NCBI GenBank assembly: GCA_021324395.1
Contig: JAJPJG010000009.1
Span: forward strand, 1 to 42,144
Direction of reading: 5' to 3'
Source: Spartobacteria bacterium
Lineage (GTDB): Bacteria > Verrucomicrobiota > Verrucomicrobiia > Chthoniobacterales > Chthoniobacteraceae
Length of the DNA: 42,144 nucleotides
This document shows positions 7,731 through 16,048 of this stretch, piece by piece; the first letter of the stretch is position 1; each line of letters begins with the position of its first letter. A program made the position numbers and the translations under genes. The notes under the pieces were generated by a model. That model saw nothing but the letters and a program-made list of their open reading frames with translations, did no database searches and had not been told where the DNA came from.

Positions 7731-9176
7731 CTAGCGAACGGCAATGCCAGCTTCGCAACGCAGCGCGCGACGAATCGCGTCGGGATAGCACTCGATCACA
7801 TGCGGCTCGCCTTTGATGGAGATGCCGCCGACGAGGCCGTCGTCGCTGGAGAGCAGTTGCATTTTACCGATGGAGATAAAGCCGTGCTCGAAGCCGAGGT
7901 CTCCGATCGGCGAGATGCCGCAGTTCGCCGTCGGCAGCAGGGTGATACCGCACGTGCCGAATGCGCGGTGGCGCACGCGGACATTGAGGCGCATCGCGGT
8001 GTGCGCGAGCGCGGGCGGGAGCATAGAGAGATTGCGCATCGTGCGAAAGGTGCGGCTGCGGCGCGTTTGCGCTTCGCAGAGCCGGCGGTCGTAGTCGCGC
8101 ACGAATACGCCGAAGCCGCCGTCGGGCGCGTCGTCGCGCATGAAATCGCGCGGTCTGGCGATGATGAAATCGACGCTGCGCTCGTAATTTTCATCCGCGG
8201 GAACATCAATGACGAATGCGAAGCGGATGCCGTCGAACTCCGGCTGACGACCGAGCTGCCAGATCAAAGCCGCGCCAGTAGTGAGCGGCAGCGTGAGCTC
8301 GTGGCGATGCAACGCATCCATTTTTCGCTGCCATTCGCGGAGCGTGAGGAAGTCGAAAAAGCCGCCGAGCAAAATCAAATCGCGGCCTTCGCGCCAGCAC
8401 TCGGTGCGATTGATGAATGTGTTCGCAGCGGGCGCGAGAATCGTTTTCTCGTCGGTGCCGAAGTGGAGTTGCAGCCGGCGCAGCATCGTTTGCATCGGCG
8501 CGGCATCGACGGGAACGTGATGCACCTGCATCCACAAATCGACCGCACCATTGCCGAGCCGCAGCGCGGTGAAGTTCAGCAGGCCGACGCCGGGATGGCG
8601 GAAGACGCGCGGGTCGGGTGGCGCGTCGCGGTTCGGATTTTCCGCGAAGCTCAAGAACGTGCTCTGCAAAATGCGCAACGCGTAAGCGCGATGCCGGCGA
8701 GAGAGGAGGCGGAGGATTTGTTTCGGGCGCTTGGTCGCGGGGAGAAATTGCGTCGCGTTGATTGCGTAAAGGAGCGCGTGATGGATTTTCGCGCGGCGCG
8801 GCGCTTCGGTCTTCGGCGGAAATGCGGGATCGAAAAACGGCGTGATTTGCTGGATCCGACCGTCGGCATCGAATCGCGCGAGCGTGACGTCGGCGGGCTG
8901 AATCGCGATCGGGCGCGTGTGAAATCGCCGATGCTCGACCGCTACGCGCCCGACCGGTTCGTGCGCTAAAAATTCGCGCAACTCGCGCGCGAATTTTTCG
9001 TCGTCGCCCGTGCGAATGCTGAAGGCGGCGAGACTGAACTTCGCGTTCTCGCCCCGGAGATTTAGTGCAGCCATCGCACGCCACGGATCGCGCCGTTTGC
9101 GCAAGCCGAGCCATTGCAGAACGGTTGTCGTCGCGAGGCAAACTGCGGCGGCGAGATTAACGAGACGACGCCACAT
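7731..9176 (-). CDS. putative acyltransferase of the CAT/E2-like fold (HHxxxD protein)
   Basis: 481 aa from ATG 9176. The frame is open much further upstream (to 10166), but that part is an out-of-frame shadow of tauE and leuD. The N-terminus has one hydrophobic segment (LVNLAAAVCLATTTVLQWLG). Around residue 217 it reads WMQVHHVPVDAAP, matching the HHxxxD active site of the chloramphenicol acetyltransferase / dihydrolipoyl transacylase / condensation-domain superfamily. Near the C-terminus GTCGITLLPTANCGISPIGD and FISIGKMQ recall the E2 catalytic core. No lipoyl domain is present. The assignment rests on motifs only. Starts 2 bp after the TauE stop, so probably co-transcribed with it. Confidence 0.6.
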   Translation of the reverse strand: MWRRLVNLAAAVCLATTTVLQWLGLRKRRDPWRAMAALNLRGENAKFSLAAFSIRTGDDEKFARELREFLAHEPVGRVAVEHRRFHTRPIAIQPADVTLARFDADGRIQQITPFFDPAFPPKTEAPRRAKIHHALLYAINATQFLPATKRPKQILRLLSRRHRAYALRILQSTFLSFAENPNRDAPPDPRVFRHPGVGLLNFTALRLGNGAVDLWMQVHHVPVDAAPMQTMLRRLQLHFGTDEKTILAPAANTFINRTECWREGRDLILLGGFFDFLTLREWQRKMDALHRHELTLPLTTGAALIWQLGRQPEFDGIRFAFVIDVPADENYERSVDFIIARPRDFMRDDAPDGGFGVFVRDYDRRLCEAQTRRSRTFRTMRNLSMLPPALAHTAMRLNVRVRHRAFGTCGITLLPTANCGISPIGDLGFEHGFISIGKMQLLSSDDGLVGGISIKGEPHVIECYPDAIRRALRCEAGIAVR

Positions 9177-9178
9177 CG

Positions 9179-9970
9179 CTACTTCGCGAGCTGCTTGATG
9201 AACATGATTGCCGTGAGGAAAAAACCGATGCCGGTGATGACGCGCTGAACGACGATCTGCGGAATTTTTTGCGCGAAATGCGCGCCGAAATAGCCGCCGC
9301 CGATTGCGCCAATGGTCATCACGATTGCCGACGGCCAATGGATCAACCCTGCGATGACGAAATAAATCGCGGCGACGATATTGATCAGAAAACCGAGCGC
9401 GTTTTTGACTGTGTTCATCTCGTGGATGTGGCCGATGCCGAGCATGCCGAGCGATGCGAGCATGAGGATGCCGATGCCCGCACCGAAATAGCCGCCGTAA
9501 ACAGCGACGAGAAATTGAAACGCAGTCGCGCCGACGAGCCAGGCGGCGCTTGGCGCGCGCTGCTGCTGCTCGACTCCGGTGCGAAACAGCCGCGAGAAAA
9601 ATCCGCGCGCCATGAACAATATCGTCGCGAACAAAATCAAAAACGGCACGAGCCACTCGAATGTTTTTTCCGAGGTGCGCGTGAGTAAAATGCCGCCGAG
9701 CAATCCGCCGAGCAAACTCACGAACGCAAATCTGCGAATCCATTTCCACGCAGTGGGCAGATTGCGCCGATAACCCGCCGCGCCCGCGAGCGCACCGAGC
9801 GGCATCGCGATCGTGTTCGTCGCATTCGCGACGATCGCCGGCAGACCGGCAAAAATCAGCGTGGGAAAAGTCAGGATCGTGCCGCCACCCGCGAGCGCGT
9901 TGATCACGCCGGCGATGAAGCCGACGACGAAAAGCAGCGCGATTTTGACGAGAGTCAGATCGTGCGCCAC
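9179..9970 (-). CDS. TauE/SafE family membrane transporter
   Basis: 263 aa with about seven or eight hydrophobic segments. The two family repeats are visible: VGFIAGVINALAGGGTILTFP near the N-terminus and VAVYGGYFGAGIGILMLASL in the middle, each with the conserved G-G-G pattern. Members export sulfite, sulfoacetate or other organic anions; the substrate cannot be read from sequence. GTG start at 9970, 21 bp after the leuD stop, so it probably belongs to the leuC-leuD transcription unit. Confidence 0.9.
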   Translation of the reverse strand: MAHDLTLVKIALLFVVGFIAGVINALAGGGTILTFPTLIFAGLPAIVANATNTIAMPLGALAGAAGYRRNLPTAWKWIRRFAFVSLLGGLLGGILLTRTSEKTFEWLVPFLILFATILFMARGFFSRLFRTGVEQQQRAPSAAWLVGATAFQFLVAVYGGYFGAGIGILMLASLGMLGIGHIHEMNTVKNALGFLINIVAAIYFVIAGLIHWPSAIVMTIGAIGGGYFGAHFAQKIPQIVVQRVITGIGFFLTAIMFIKQLAK

Positions 9971-9991
9971 TGCTCCGTTTCGCGCAGTGCG

Positions 9992-10540
9992 CTAGCTTTG
10001 CGCGGGAATCATTCCGCTCTTGCGCGCGTAGTTGAAAATGCCGCCGGCATCGATGACCGGGCGGACTTCGCCGAGCGGCTTGAGCGGGTAGGTTTGGCCG
10101 TTGACCGTCAGCGTGTCGTGGTCGAAATCGAGCGTCGCTTCGTCGCCCGTTTTCACGATGTCGCACAGGCGTTCGTTCGAGTCGTAGGGATAAAGCTCGC
10201 CGGTTGCGACGCAGTTGCGGAAAAAAATGCGCGCGAAACTTTCCGCGACGACGGCCTGAACACCCGCCGCGCCGAGCGCGATCGGCGCGTGCTCGCGCGA
10301 GCTGCCGCAGCCGAAGTTTCGGCCCGCGATCACAATTTGATAATCGGTTTTCGTCCGGCCCGGCTCGACGAGGTCGACGGGATATTTGTCGTCGGGCAGG
10401 CCGATGAGCGCGTAGCTGCCGAGCTTTTCGTATTCCTCCGAAATCGTCGGGACGAGCGTCAAATATTGCGCGGGTATGATCTGGTCGGTGTCGATGTTGT
10501 CGTGAACGACGAAGACTTTGCTCGTGAGTGTGTGGGACAT
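9992..10540 (-). CDS. leuD: 3-isopropylmalate dehydratase small subunit (type 2)
   Basis: 182 aa from ATG 10540. Forms isopropylmalate isomerase with LeuC and converts 2- to 3-isopropylmalate in leucine synthesis. Motifs: HDNIDTDQIIPAQYL at the N-terminus and GRNFGCGSSREHAPIAL, the swivel-domain substrate loop. The short length and DTDQIIPA form place it with the archaeal-type (LeuD2/HacB) small subunits, so a homoaconitase-like activity is a formal alternative, but bacteria with this pair normally use it for leucine. Residues upstream of 10540 in the same frame (to 10798) overlap the lipoprotein gene and are not part of it. Confidence 0.93.
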   Translation of the reverse strand: MSHTLTSKVFVVHDNIDTDQIIPAQYLTLVPTISEEYEKLGSYALIGLPDDKYPVDLVEPGRTKTDYQIVIAGRNFGCGSSREHAPIALGAAGVQAVVAESFARIFFRNCVATGELYPYDSNERLCDIVKTGDEATLDFDHDTLTVNGQTYPLKPLGEVRPVIDAGGIFNYARKSGMIPAQS

Positions 10541-10577
10541 GGCGGAGTGCTGGATGCTAAACGCGCGCGGCGCTTTT

Positions 10578-11036
10578 TCAATAGCGGAAAGGCGGGTTCG
10601 AACCGGACTTCGTTTGCGGCAGCTCGGGCAGCGGCACCTGCGATTCCTCCTCGCGGGTCGGCGCGCGTTCGCGGCGGCGCGCTGTGTGTTTGGTTTCGGG
10701 CGAAGGCGTCGGTCTTTCTTCCGGCGGCGCGGGCGCGAGATCGTCCGTTGGCACGTAGCCGCTCTGACCGTCCTCGAGCGCGACGCTGCTGTAACCAAAT
10801 TGCCGGCTCAGCATCGTGACCTGCCGGCCTTTTGCCAGCGTGAAATCGGGGCCGGCGGGTTGTGCAGGTCCGTATTTATAAAACAGGGTTTGCGCTTTGT
10901 TGACGACGTATTTTTCGCCTGCGTGAACGCCTGCACCGCTATTCGCGCAGCCGCTAAAAGAAACGACGAATGAGGAATGAAGAATGAGGAATGCGATCAG
11001 TCGCGGCCATGGAGCGCATCCTTTTTCATTTTGCAT
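10578..11036 (-). CDS. SH3-like domain lipoprotein
   Basis: 152 aa. A hydrophobic segment (LIAFLILHSSFVVSFSGC) ends in a lipobox with the acylated Cys at about residue 30. A compact bacterial-SH3-like beta domain follows (about 40-98: EKYVVNKAQTLFYKYG, AKGRQVTMLSRQFGYSSVAL, GQSGYVPTDDL). The tail is Pro/Arg/Glu-rich and disordered. Such domains often bind peptidoglycan or other envelope polymers. It lies between leuC (20-bp gap) and leuD (37-bp gap), an odd place for an envelope protein. Its signal-peptide region is encoded by an interspersed-repeat-like sequence. Confidence 0.75.
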   Translation of the reverse strand: MQNEKGCAPWPRLIAFLILHSSFVVSFSGCANSGAGVHAGEKYVVNKAQTLFYKYGPAQPAGPDFTLAKGRQVTMLSRQFGYSSVALEDGQSGYVPTDDLAPAPPEERPTPSPETKHTARRRERAPTREEESQVPLPELPQTKSGSNPPFRY

Positions 11037-11048
11037 TCTTCATTCTGC
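10968..11048. repeat. GAATGAAGAATG-type imperfect inverted repeat
   Basis: Plus-strand arm 10968-10994 is built of GAATGAGGAATGAAGAATG units; arm 11033-11048 is gcattcttcattctgc, its imperfect reverse complement. The spacer is about 38 bp. The repeat spans the leuC-lipoprotein junction and the lipoprotein's signal-peptide codons. From memory, similar GAATGAAGAATG arrays recur between genes in Verrucomicrobiota genomes and give translated strings such as FILHSSF; I could not search for this. Confidence 0.6.
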
Positions 11049-11056
11049 GTTTCGCA

Positions 11057-12427
11057 TTAACTCACGAACTCGCGCGGATCAGTGATGTGGCCGGTGAGTG
11101 CCGACGCCGCGACCGTGTAGGGACTCGCGAGGAAAACGCGCGATTCCTTATGACCCATGCGACCGGGGAAATTGCGGTTTGTCGCGCTGATGCAATTCAT
11201 CGGCGTATTCATGCGGCCGAACGTATCGACCGGCCCACCAAGACACGCGGCACACGAGGCGTTTTCCGTCATGCGCACGCCCGCGCCTTCGAGAATGTCC
11301 CACACGCTTTTGCCGTCCCATTGCGTCTCTTTCAGCTCGGCAACGACTTTCGTGGTCGCGGGCACGCCGAACGTGTCGATCTTTACCGATTTGCCGCGGA
11401 TGACTTCCGCGAACGCGAGAAAATCGCTCGTCTTTCCTCCGGTGCACGATCCGATGTAAGCGCGGTCGAGTTTCACGTCGCCTAGATTTTTAGCGAGCTC
11501 GCGGTTACCCGGATCGGGATGCATCGCGACGGTCGGCTCGAGCTTCGAGAGATCGAATGTTTTGTCGTAAATGAACGACTGCTCCGCATCAACCTCGACC
11601 GGCTCGAACTCGCTCTTCGTGCCGTTCTCGCGAACGCGATCGCGCACGTAATCGCCCGTCTTTTCGTCGTAAGGGAAAATGCCGTTTTTTCCGCCGGCTT
11701 CAATCGCCATGTTCGCGATCGTCATGCGGTCATCCATCGACATCGTGTGAACGCCGAGGCCTTCCCATTGCATCGCGCGATACGTCGCACCGTCGAAACC
11801 GATGTCGCCGATCACGTGCAGGATGACGTCTTTCGCCATCACGCCGGGCGACATTTCACCTTCGAGATAAAAGCGCATCGTCTCGGGCACCTTGATTAGG
11901 AGCTTGCCGGTGCCGAGGATGAAGCCCGCGTCGGTATTGCCAATGCCGGTCGCAAATTGATTGAACGCACCCGCCATGCACGTATGCGAGTCGGTGCCAA
12001 AAAGAATCTCACCCGGGCGCGTGTGGCCTTTCCACGGCAAAGTCGTGTGGCAAACGCCGGTGAAATGCGAGCCGTATTGCTTTTTCAACTGACCCCGCGA
12101 GGCGTCGAAATGCCAATGCCCGTTCGGGTCATCGATCACATCGTAAAAATAGGGCAGCTCCTGCTCGTTGACGAAGTCACGCAGGATATCCACGTTGCGG
12201 TTCGACATCGAATCGGCGGTAAAAATGTAGTGGTCCGGGATGATGACGACTTTGCTTTTGTCCCAAACCTTCGCTGTCTTGCCGAACTCGCGTTTAAAGA
12301 CGCCGATCGTTCCCGGGCCGCACACATCGTGGGTCATGAGAATATCGACATTCACCCAAACGTTGTCGCCGGGAGCGACGTGAGCTTTGCCACTGGCACG
12401 CGCGAGGATCTTTTCGGTGAGAGTCAT
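11057..12427 (-). CDS. leuC: 3-isopropylmalate dehydratase large subunit (type 2)
   Basis: 456 aa aconitase-family protein, the catalytic partner of LeuD. The three [4Fe-4S] cysteines are visible: YIGSCTGGK, and the CxxC in ASCAACLGG. Other aconitase landmarks are FGTDSHTCMAGAFNQFATGIG and the C-terminal NRNFPGRMG. Together with the short LeuD it represents the archaeal-type IPMI found in many bacteria. ATG 12427 starts directly at the conserved MTLTEKILARASG. First gene after the surface-polysaccharide operon (73-bp gap), so it may have its own promoter. Confidence 0.95.
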   Translation of the reverse strand: MTLTEKILARASGKAHVAPGDNVWVNVDILMTHDVCGPGTIGVFKREFGKTAKVWDKSKVVIIPDHYIFTADSMSNRNVDILRDFVNEQELPYFYDVIDDPNGHWHFDASRGQLKKQYGSHFTGVCHTTLPWKGHTRPGEILFGTDSHTCMAGAFNQFATGIGNTDAGFILGTGKLLIKVPETMRFYLEGEMSPGVMAKDVILHVIGDIGFDGATYRAMQWEGLGVHTMSMDDRMTIANMAIEAGGKNGIFPYDEKTGDYVRDRVRENGTKSEFEPVEVDAEQSFIYDKTFDLSKLEPTVAMHPDPGNRELAKNLGDVKLDRAYIGSCTGGKTSDFLAFAEVIRGKSVKIDTFGVPATTKVVAELKETQWDGKSVWDILEGAGVRMTENASCAACLGGPVDTFGRMNTPMNCISATNRNFPGRMGHKESRVFLASPYTVAASALTGHITDPREFVS

Positions 12428-12499
12428 GGGAGGGCGAATATCTCACCGCTTTCGTGCGGTTCAAATAAAAACCGAGCCGCGGGCGATCGCACGTCCGGG

Positions 12500-13231
12500 C
12501 TAAACGCGCCCGCGATGCAGGTAATTCTGCCACTCCGGCGGCAATGGCGCGCTTTCGACTTCGCTCGCGATGCGGCCTTCGAAAGCCGGATCGAATTGTG
12601 TGCTCGTGCCGTAAACCATGATCGCATCGCGCGAGCCTTCGACGCGCAACGCGTGCGCGACTCCGGCGGGAATGACGACGCCAATATTGTTAGCGCCGCG
12701 CCGATCATCGCCCTCGACGATGAAACGCATGACCCGCCGCTCGAGCCCCGCGCGCTCGTCGATGAGGATCATCTCGACATTTCCCTGCACAAAAAACATC
12801 GCGTCCCATTGCTCGCGATCATAAGGACGCAATTTGTAGTTGTTAATCTCGGAAATAAACAAGCGCTGGAACCACTTTTTCGCATCTTCGCCTGCGGGAA
12901 TGTGCGGCGGATGAATGTGGAAACCTTTCGCCGTGTTCGCGAACATGGTCGCCGTCGCCCATTGCTGGGGCCAAAGCCCGATCTGCGCGAGCGACCCTTC
13001 GTCACGACGGGCGAACTCACCGAAAAACCCGCGATACCGTTGCGGAAAAATTTTGCGCGCGAAAATCTCGACGCCGGGAATCCACGCCAACTCCGCGCGA
13101 TTCGCGACGACGAGTTCGCCAGCCTCGACACCGCTTGTCGCGAGTCGCTCCGCGAGCGATCGCGCAGCGTAATCGCGCTGGCTGAGTTGCGCGCGAGCTG
13201 AGTCGCGCAGGCCTTTCCAAAGATCGGTCAT
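12500..13231 (-). CDS. cupin protein related to dTDP-4-dehydrorhamnose 3,5-epimerase
   Basis: 243 aa from ATG 13231 (a longer frame to 13258 adds nine residues). The core cupin resembles RmlC-like proteins: GFHIHPPHIPAGEDAKKWF (first His-rich strand), AMFFVQGNVEMILIDER, VVIPAGVAHALRVEGS and YGTSTQFDPAFEGRI. RmlC enzymes epimerise 4-keto-6-deoxy sugars; the N-terminal ~80 residues and the altered HIHPP site mean the substrate may differ or activity may be lost. Last gene of the seven-gene surface-polysaccharide operon (36-bp gap to the GT2). Confidence 0.75.
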   Translation of the reverse strand: MTDLWKGLRDSARAQLSQRDYAARSLAERLATSGVEAGELVVANRAELAWIPGVEIFARKIFPQRYRGFFGEFARRDEGSLAQIGLWPQQWATATMFANTAKGFHIHPPHIPAGEDAKKWFQRLFISEINNYKLRPYDREQWDAMFFVQGNVEMILIDERAGLERRVMRFIVEGDDRRGANNIGVVIPAGVAHALRVEGSRDAIMVYGTSTQFDPAFEGRIASEVESAPLPPEWQNYLHRGRV

Positions 13232-13267
13232 GCGCGAAAATCTAGCGGTTGCGCGCAAAAACGGGAG

Positions 13268-13978
13268 CTATTTTGCGCGCTTCTTTTTCGGCTCGATTCC
13301 GAGGTGCTCCTTCAGCAGCGCATCGCGTTCCGCATAAAACGCCTCGTCGCGGAAGTTCGCGCTGAAGCCACCGCCTTCGTAGTCAGCGATGATTTCATCG
13401 ACAAAAATCTTCGCGATTTTCTTGTCGCCGAAACAACGGATGTTCAGCGCGTAGTCAGCTAGCGTTTTGAAACGAAGATCGAACAACCCTTGTCGCGGAA
13501 AAATCCGCCTGTCATAAAAAATCGCCTGCTGACATGGCGTGCGCGTGCGGAATTTTTCCGGCGTCCATGGCCCGTCCCACACAACGCCTTTGTCGTGCAT
13601 CAGGACGTTGCCGTAAACGAACCCGATGCGAAAATGCGGTAGTCGCGCCGCGATTTTTTGAAGAATCCCAGCGCGCAACGTGTCGCCCGCGCCGAGAAAA
13701 TACAAATAGCGGCCGGTCGTGCGCGCAATTCCTTTATTTAACGCATCGTAAACTCCGTCATCGGACTCGGAAATCCAGCGCAAATGCGGCTCATGTTTTT
13801 TCAGCACCACGAGCGTAGCGTCATCCGAGCCGCCATCGACGACGAGCAATTCAAACAACTCACGCGGCTCGCGAAGCACCGATTCAATCGAGCGCTCGAG
13901 TTTTACGGGGCAGCGAAAACTCGGAATCACGATTGCGAATGGCGGCGGCGCGTCGCGTTTTTTGAACCCCCAAAACAT
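13268..13978 (-). CDS. family 2 glycosyltransferase
   Basis: 236 aa from ATG 13978. GT-A fold: AIVIPSFRCPVKLERSIESV, VVDGGSDDATL for nucleotide-sugar binding, and YFLGAGD in place of the usual DxD. Similar in layout to WcaA/WbyL-like enzymes that add one sugar to a growing surface glycan (for example colanic acid or O-antigen). Its start overlaps the stop of the preceding GT4 gene (TGATG), so the two are translationally coupled. Confidence 0.88.
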   Translation of the reverse strand: MFWGFKKRDAPPPFAIVIPSFRCPVKLERSIESVLREPRELFELLVVDGGSDDATLVVLKKHEPHLRWISESDDGVYDALNKGIARTTGRYLYFLGAGDTLRAGILQKIAARLPHFRIGFVYGNVLMHDKGVVWDGPWTPEKFRTRTPCQQAIFYDRRIFPRQGLFDLRFKTLADYALNIRCFGDKKIAKIFVDEIIADYEGGGFSANFRDEAFYAERDALLKEHLGIEPKKKRAK

Positions 13979-15147
13979 CACGCGACTGCTTCGCTACACA
14001 TGCCGAGAAGCTTTTTTCCATGTTCGGCCGCGAATGCCTTTTCGTTTGCTAGTGCAACGTCTTCGCGCGCAGGGTTTGGTCCGGGCTCAATTTGCGGCCA
14101 ATGCCCGCCGATCAAGGCGGCAAGCTGATCCGCGCGGTTCCACTCGAAAAATCCGAGCGCATCCGGCGACTGCTCGCGATGCACTGCGATGCCAGAGCAA
14201 ATCAGCGGCCGCCCGAGCGCTTTGGCGTCCTGCACTACGGTGCTCCAACCTTCCGAGCGCGACGGCTGAATAATCACCGCCGCCGCGCGCATCAGCGCGA
14301 TGAGATCGGCGTAATCGACTTGTCCGAGAATAATGATTTGTCTGGCGAGATCGTGCGCTGCGATCGACTGCAGCAAACGCGAAAGCGTTTTATTTTGTGC
14401 GTCGCGAAAATCGCTCGGCTGTCCCGTCATCACCGCCGGCACATGCAGTCCCTGCGCGTTGAGCTGCGCGATTGCATCGACAATCACCGCGTGATTTTTG
14501 TGCTGCCAGAATTGATTCGCAACGAGCACAAATTTTTCCGGCAGATGAAAGCGCGTGAGCACTCCGTTCACATTTGTGTCCGGCGGCGGATTGAACGCAA
14601 ACAGCGACGGAAACGGCGCCACGCGTGCTTTTGCAGCGTGCTCCGGCTCGAATGCTAGAAAATCTTCGCGCGCGCTTTCGCTTGAAAGCATCACGAGTTT
14701 CGAGCGTTCAGCGAGCAGACGAAACGCGCGGTCGCGACTCGCGAGCGAAGCTTTCGAATAAAACTCCGGCCAGTGCCGATGTTGAAAATCGGGAATCCAG
14801 CCGATGCTCGGAATCGGCGGCCTCGGCATCGGAATTTCCAGCACTGGCAAAAGCACTGACGCCTTGTAGCGTGCTGCAGTTTCGTAGAGTTCCGATTTTT
14901 CGCCGCGACCGAAAATCGCGCGTGCGAATTTTTCGCCGGGAAAATACGCCACCGGTTTGAAATGGCGCACCTTCGCCGGCAGATCGTTTTCACTATCGCT
15001 CTTTTTTTTCGAGAGCAGCAGCAGTTCCGGCCTGTCGCCACCGATTGCGGCGGCGAGCGATTGCACGAGCATGCGCGTGTAGCTCGCGCCGGCAGTCCAC
15101 CAATCGACCGACATGTTGACGACGCCGATGCGTGCGAGCTCAGGCAT
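13978..15147 (-). CDS. family 4-type (GT-B) glycosyltransferase
   Basis: 389 aa. The N-terminal domain opens with RIGVVNMSVDWWTAGASYTRML. The C-terminal Rossmann domain has KFVLVANQFWQHKNH, a TGQPSDFRD loop and IIQPSRSEGWSTVVQDAKALGRPLI, the donor-binding E-x7-E region of GT4/GT1-type enzymes. Adds a sugar in surface polysaccharide assembly; donor and acceptor unknown. It overlaps the upstream epimerase by 8 bp and the downstream GT2 by 1 bp. Confidence 0.88.
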   Translation of the reverse strand: MPELARIGVVNMSVDWWTAGASYTRMLVQSLAAAIGGDRPELLLLSKKKSDSENDLPAKVRHFKPVAYFPGEKFARAIFGRGEKSELYETAARYKASVLLPVLEIPMPRPPIPSIGWIPDFQHRHWPEFYSKASLASRDRAFRLLAERSKLVMLSSESAREDFLAFEPEHAAKARVAPFPSLFAFNPPPDTNVNGVLTRFHLPEKFVLVANQFWQHKNHAVIVDAIAQLNAQGLHVPAVMTGQPSDFRDAQNKTLSRLLQSIAAHDLARQIIILGQVDYADLIALMRAAAVIIQPSRSEGWSTVVQDAKALGRPLICSGIAVHREQSPDALGFFEWNRADQLAALIGGHWPQIEPGPNPAREDVALANEKAFAAEHGKKLLGMCSEAVA

Positions 15148-16048
15148 GCTGCCAATCGGAAATGGTTGCGCGTAATGCGGCGGTGAGATCGCGCGACTGC
15201 CACGGCGCGGTGATTTTGTGCAGTCGCGTCACGTCCGCGCGCCAGTGAAGCGGATCGCCGGCGCGTGTTTCGCCGCGATAACGCACCGTTTTTTGCGGGG
15301 AAAGAATCGTGCGCATTTGCTCGGCGAGATTGCGCACGGAAACTTCGTGGCCGCTCGCTACGTTAACGATCGTAAAATTCGCGTCGGTGCGTTTTGCAAG
15401 CCGCAGCAACGCAGACGAAACATCTTCCACGTGCAAAAAGTCGCGCGTTTCTTCTCCGGTTCCTTGCAGCTCGAGTTCGCGGCTGTGCTTCGCGAGTTGT
15501 TTAAAAATTTCCCACACCAGCAAACGCCGCTGCCTTTCGCCGAAGACCGAGAACAAACGGCAAACGATAATTTTCAACCCGAAACACTCCGCGTATTCGC
15601 GCGCCAGCAATTCACAGGCAGCCTTGTGAAAACCGTAAGGCGAGATCGGCGCGACCGGCGCATTTTCGTTCACCGGAAGCTCGGCGGGATTGCCGTAAAC
15701 CGCGGCGCTCGACGGAAAAAGAATCGTCGGCGAAATGCCCGCGCGGCGAATGCTGTCGAGCGTGTTCGCCAGTGTCAGCGTGCTCGCACGCAAGTCTTCA
15801 AGCGGATCGGCGAGTGATTCGGCAACCGAGGCAGTGCCCGCTGCGTGCAAAAAAACATCCGGTTGAAAAGCGCGCAGAGCCGGCGCGAGATCGGCATGCA
15901 GCGCGTCGGCGTGCAAATGGCGGCCTGGCCAATCCGCTTCCGGTTGCGACGAGCGGCTGATGCCGAGCACTTCGTGGCCTTGCGCCGCGGCAAAACGCGC
16001 GACGCTGCCTCCGATGAATCCGCGGCTGCCGGTGATCGCGATTTTCAT
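15140..16048 (-). CDS. NAD-dependent sugar epimerase/dehydratase (extended SDR)
   Basis: 302 aa. GxxGxxG in ITGSRGFIGGS binds NAD(P); the catalytic Ser-Tyr-Lys set is in FPSSAAVYG and YGFHKAACE (YxxxK). The C-terminal half has REYAECFGLKIIVCRLFSVFG and a DFLHVEDV segment, standard for nucleotide-sugar epimerases/dehydratases such as GalE or 4-keto reductases. The exact substrate is not readable. Start ATG overlaps the FkbM-like stop by 4 bp (ATGA). Confidence 0.88.
   Translation of the reverse strand: MKIAITGSRGFIGGSVARFAAAQGHEVLGISRSSQPEADWPGRHLHADALHADLAPALRAFQPDVFLHAAGTASVAESLADPLEDLRASTLTLANTLDSIRRAGISPTILFPSSAAVYGNPAELPVNENAPVAPISPYGFHKAACELLAREYAECFGLKIIVCRLFSVFGERQRRLLVWEIFKQLAKHSRELELQGTGEETRDFLHVEDVSSALLRLAKRTDANFTIVNVASGHEVSVRNLAEQMRTILSPQKTVRYRGETRAGDPLHWRADVTRLHKITAPWQSRDLTAALRATISDWQHA

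Noticed and set aside
7800..8969. 389-codon open frame on the plus strand
   Set aside because: Antisense to the HHxxxD protein; low-complexity Arg/Ala/Glu composition.
9177..10166. N-terminal ~330 residues of a long minus-strand open frame that continues from the acyltransferase-like gene
   Set aside because: This part is Arg/His/Ala-rich shadow sequence lying over tauE and leuD in another frame; the real gene starts at ATG 9176.
11957..13201. 414-codon open frame on the plus strand
   Set aside because: Antisense to leuC and the cupin gene.
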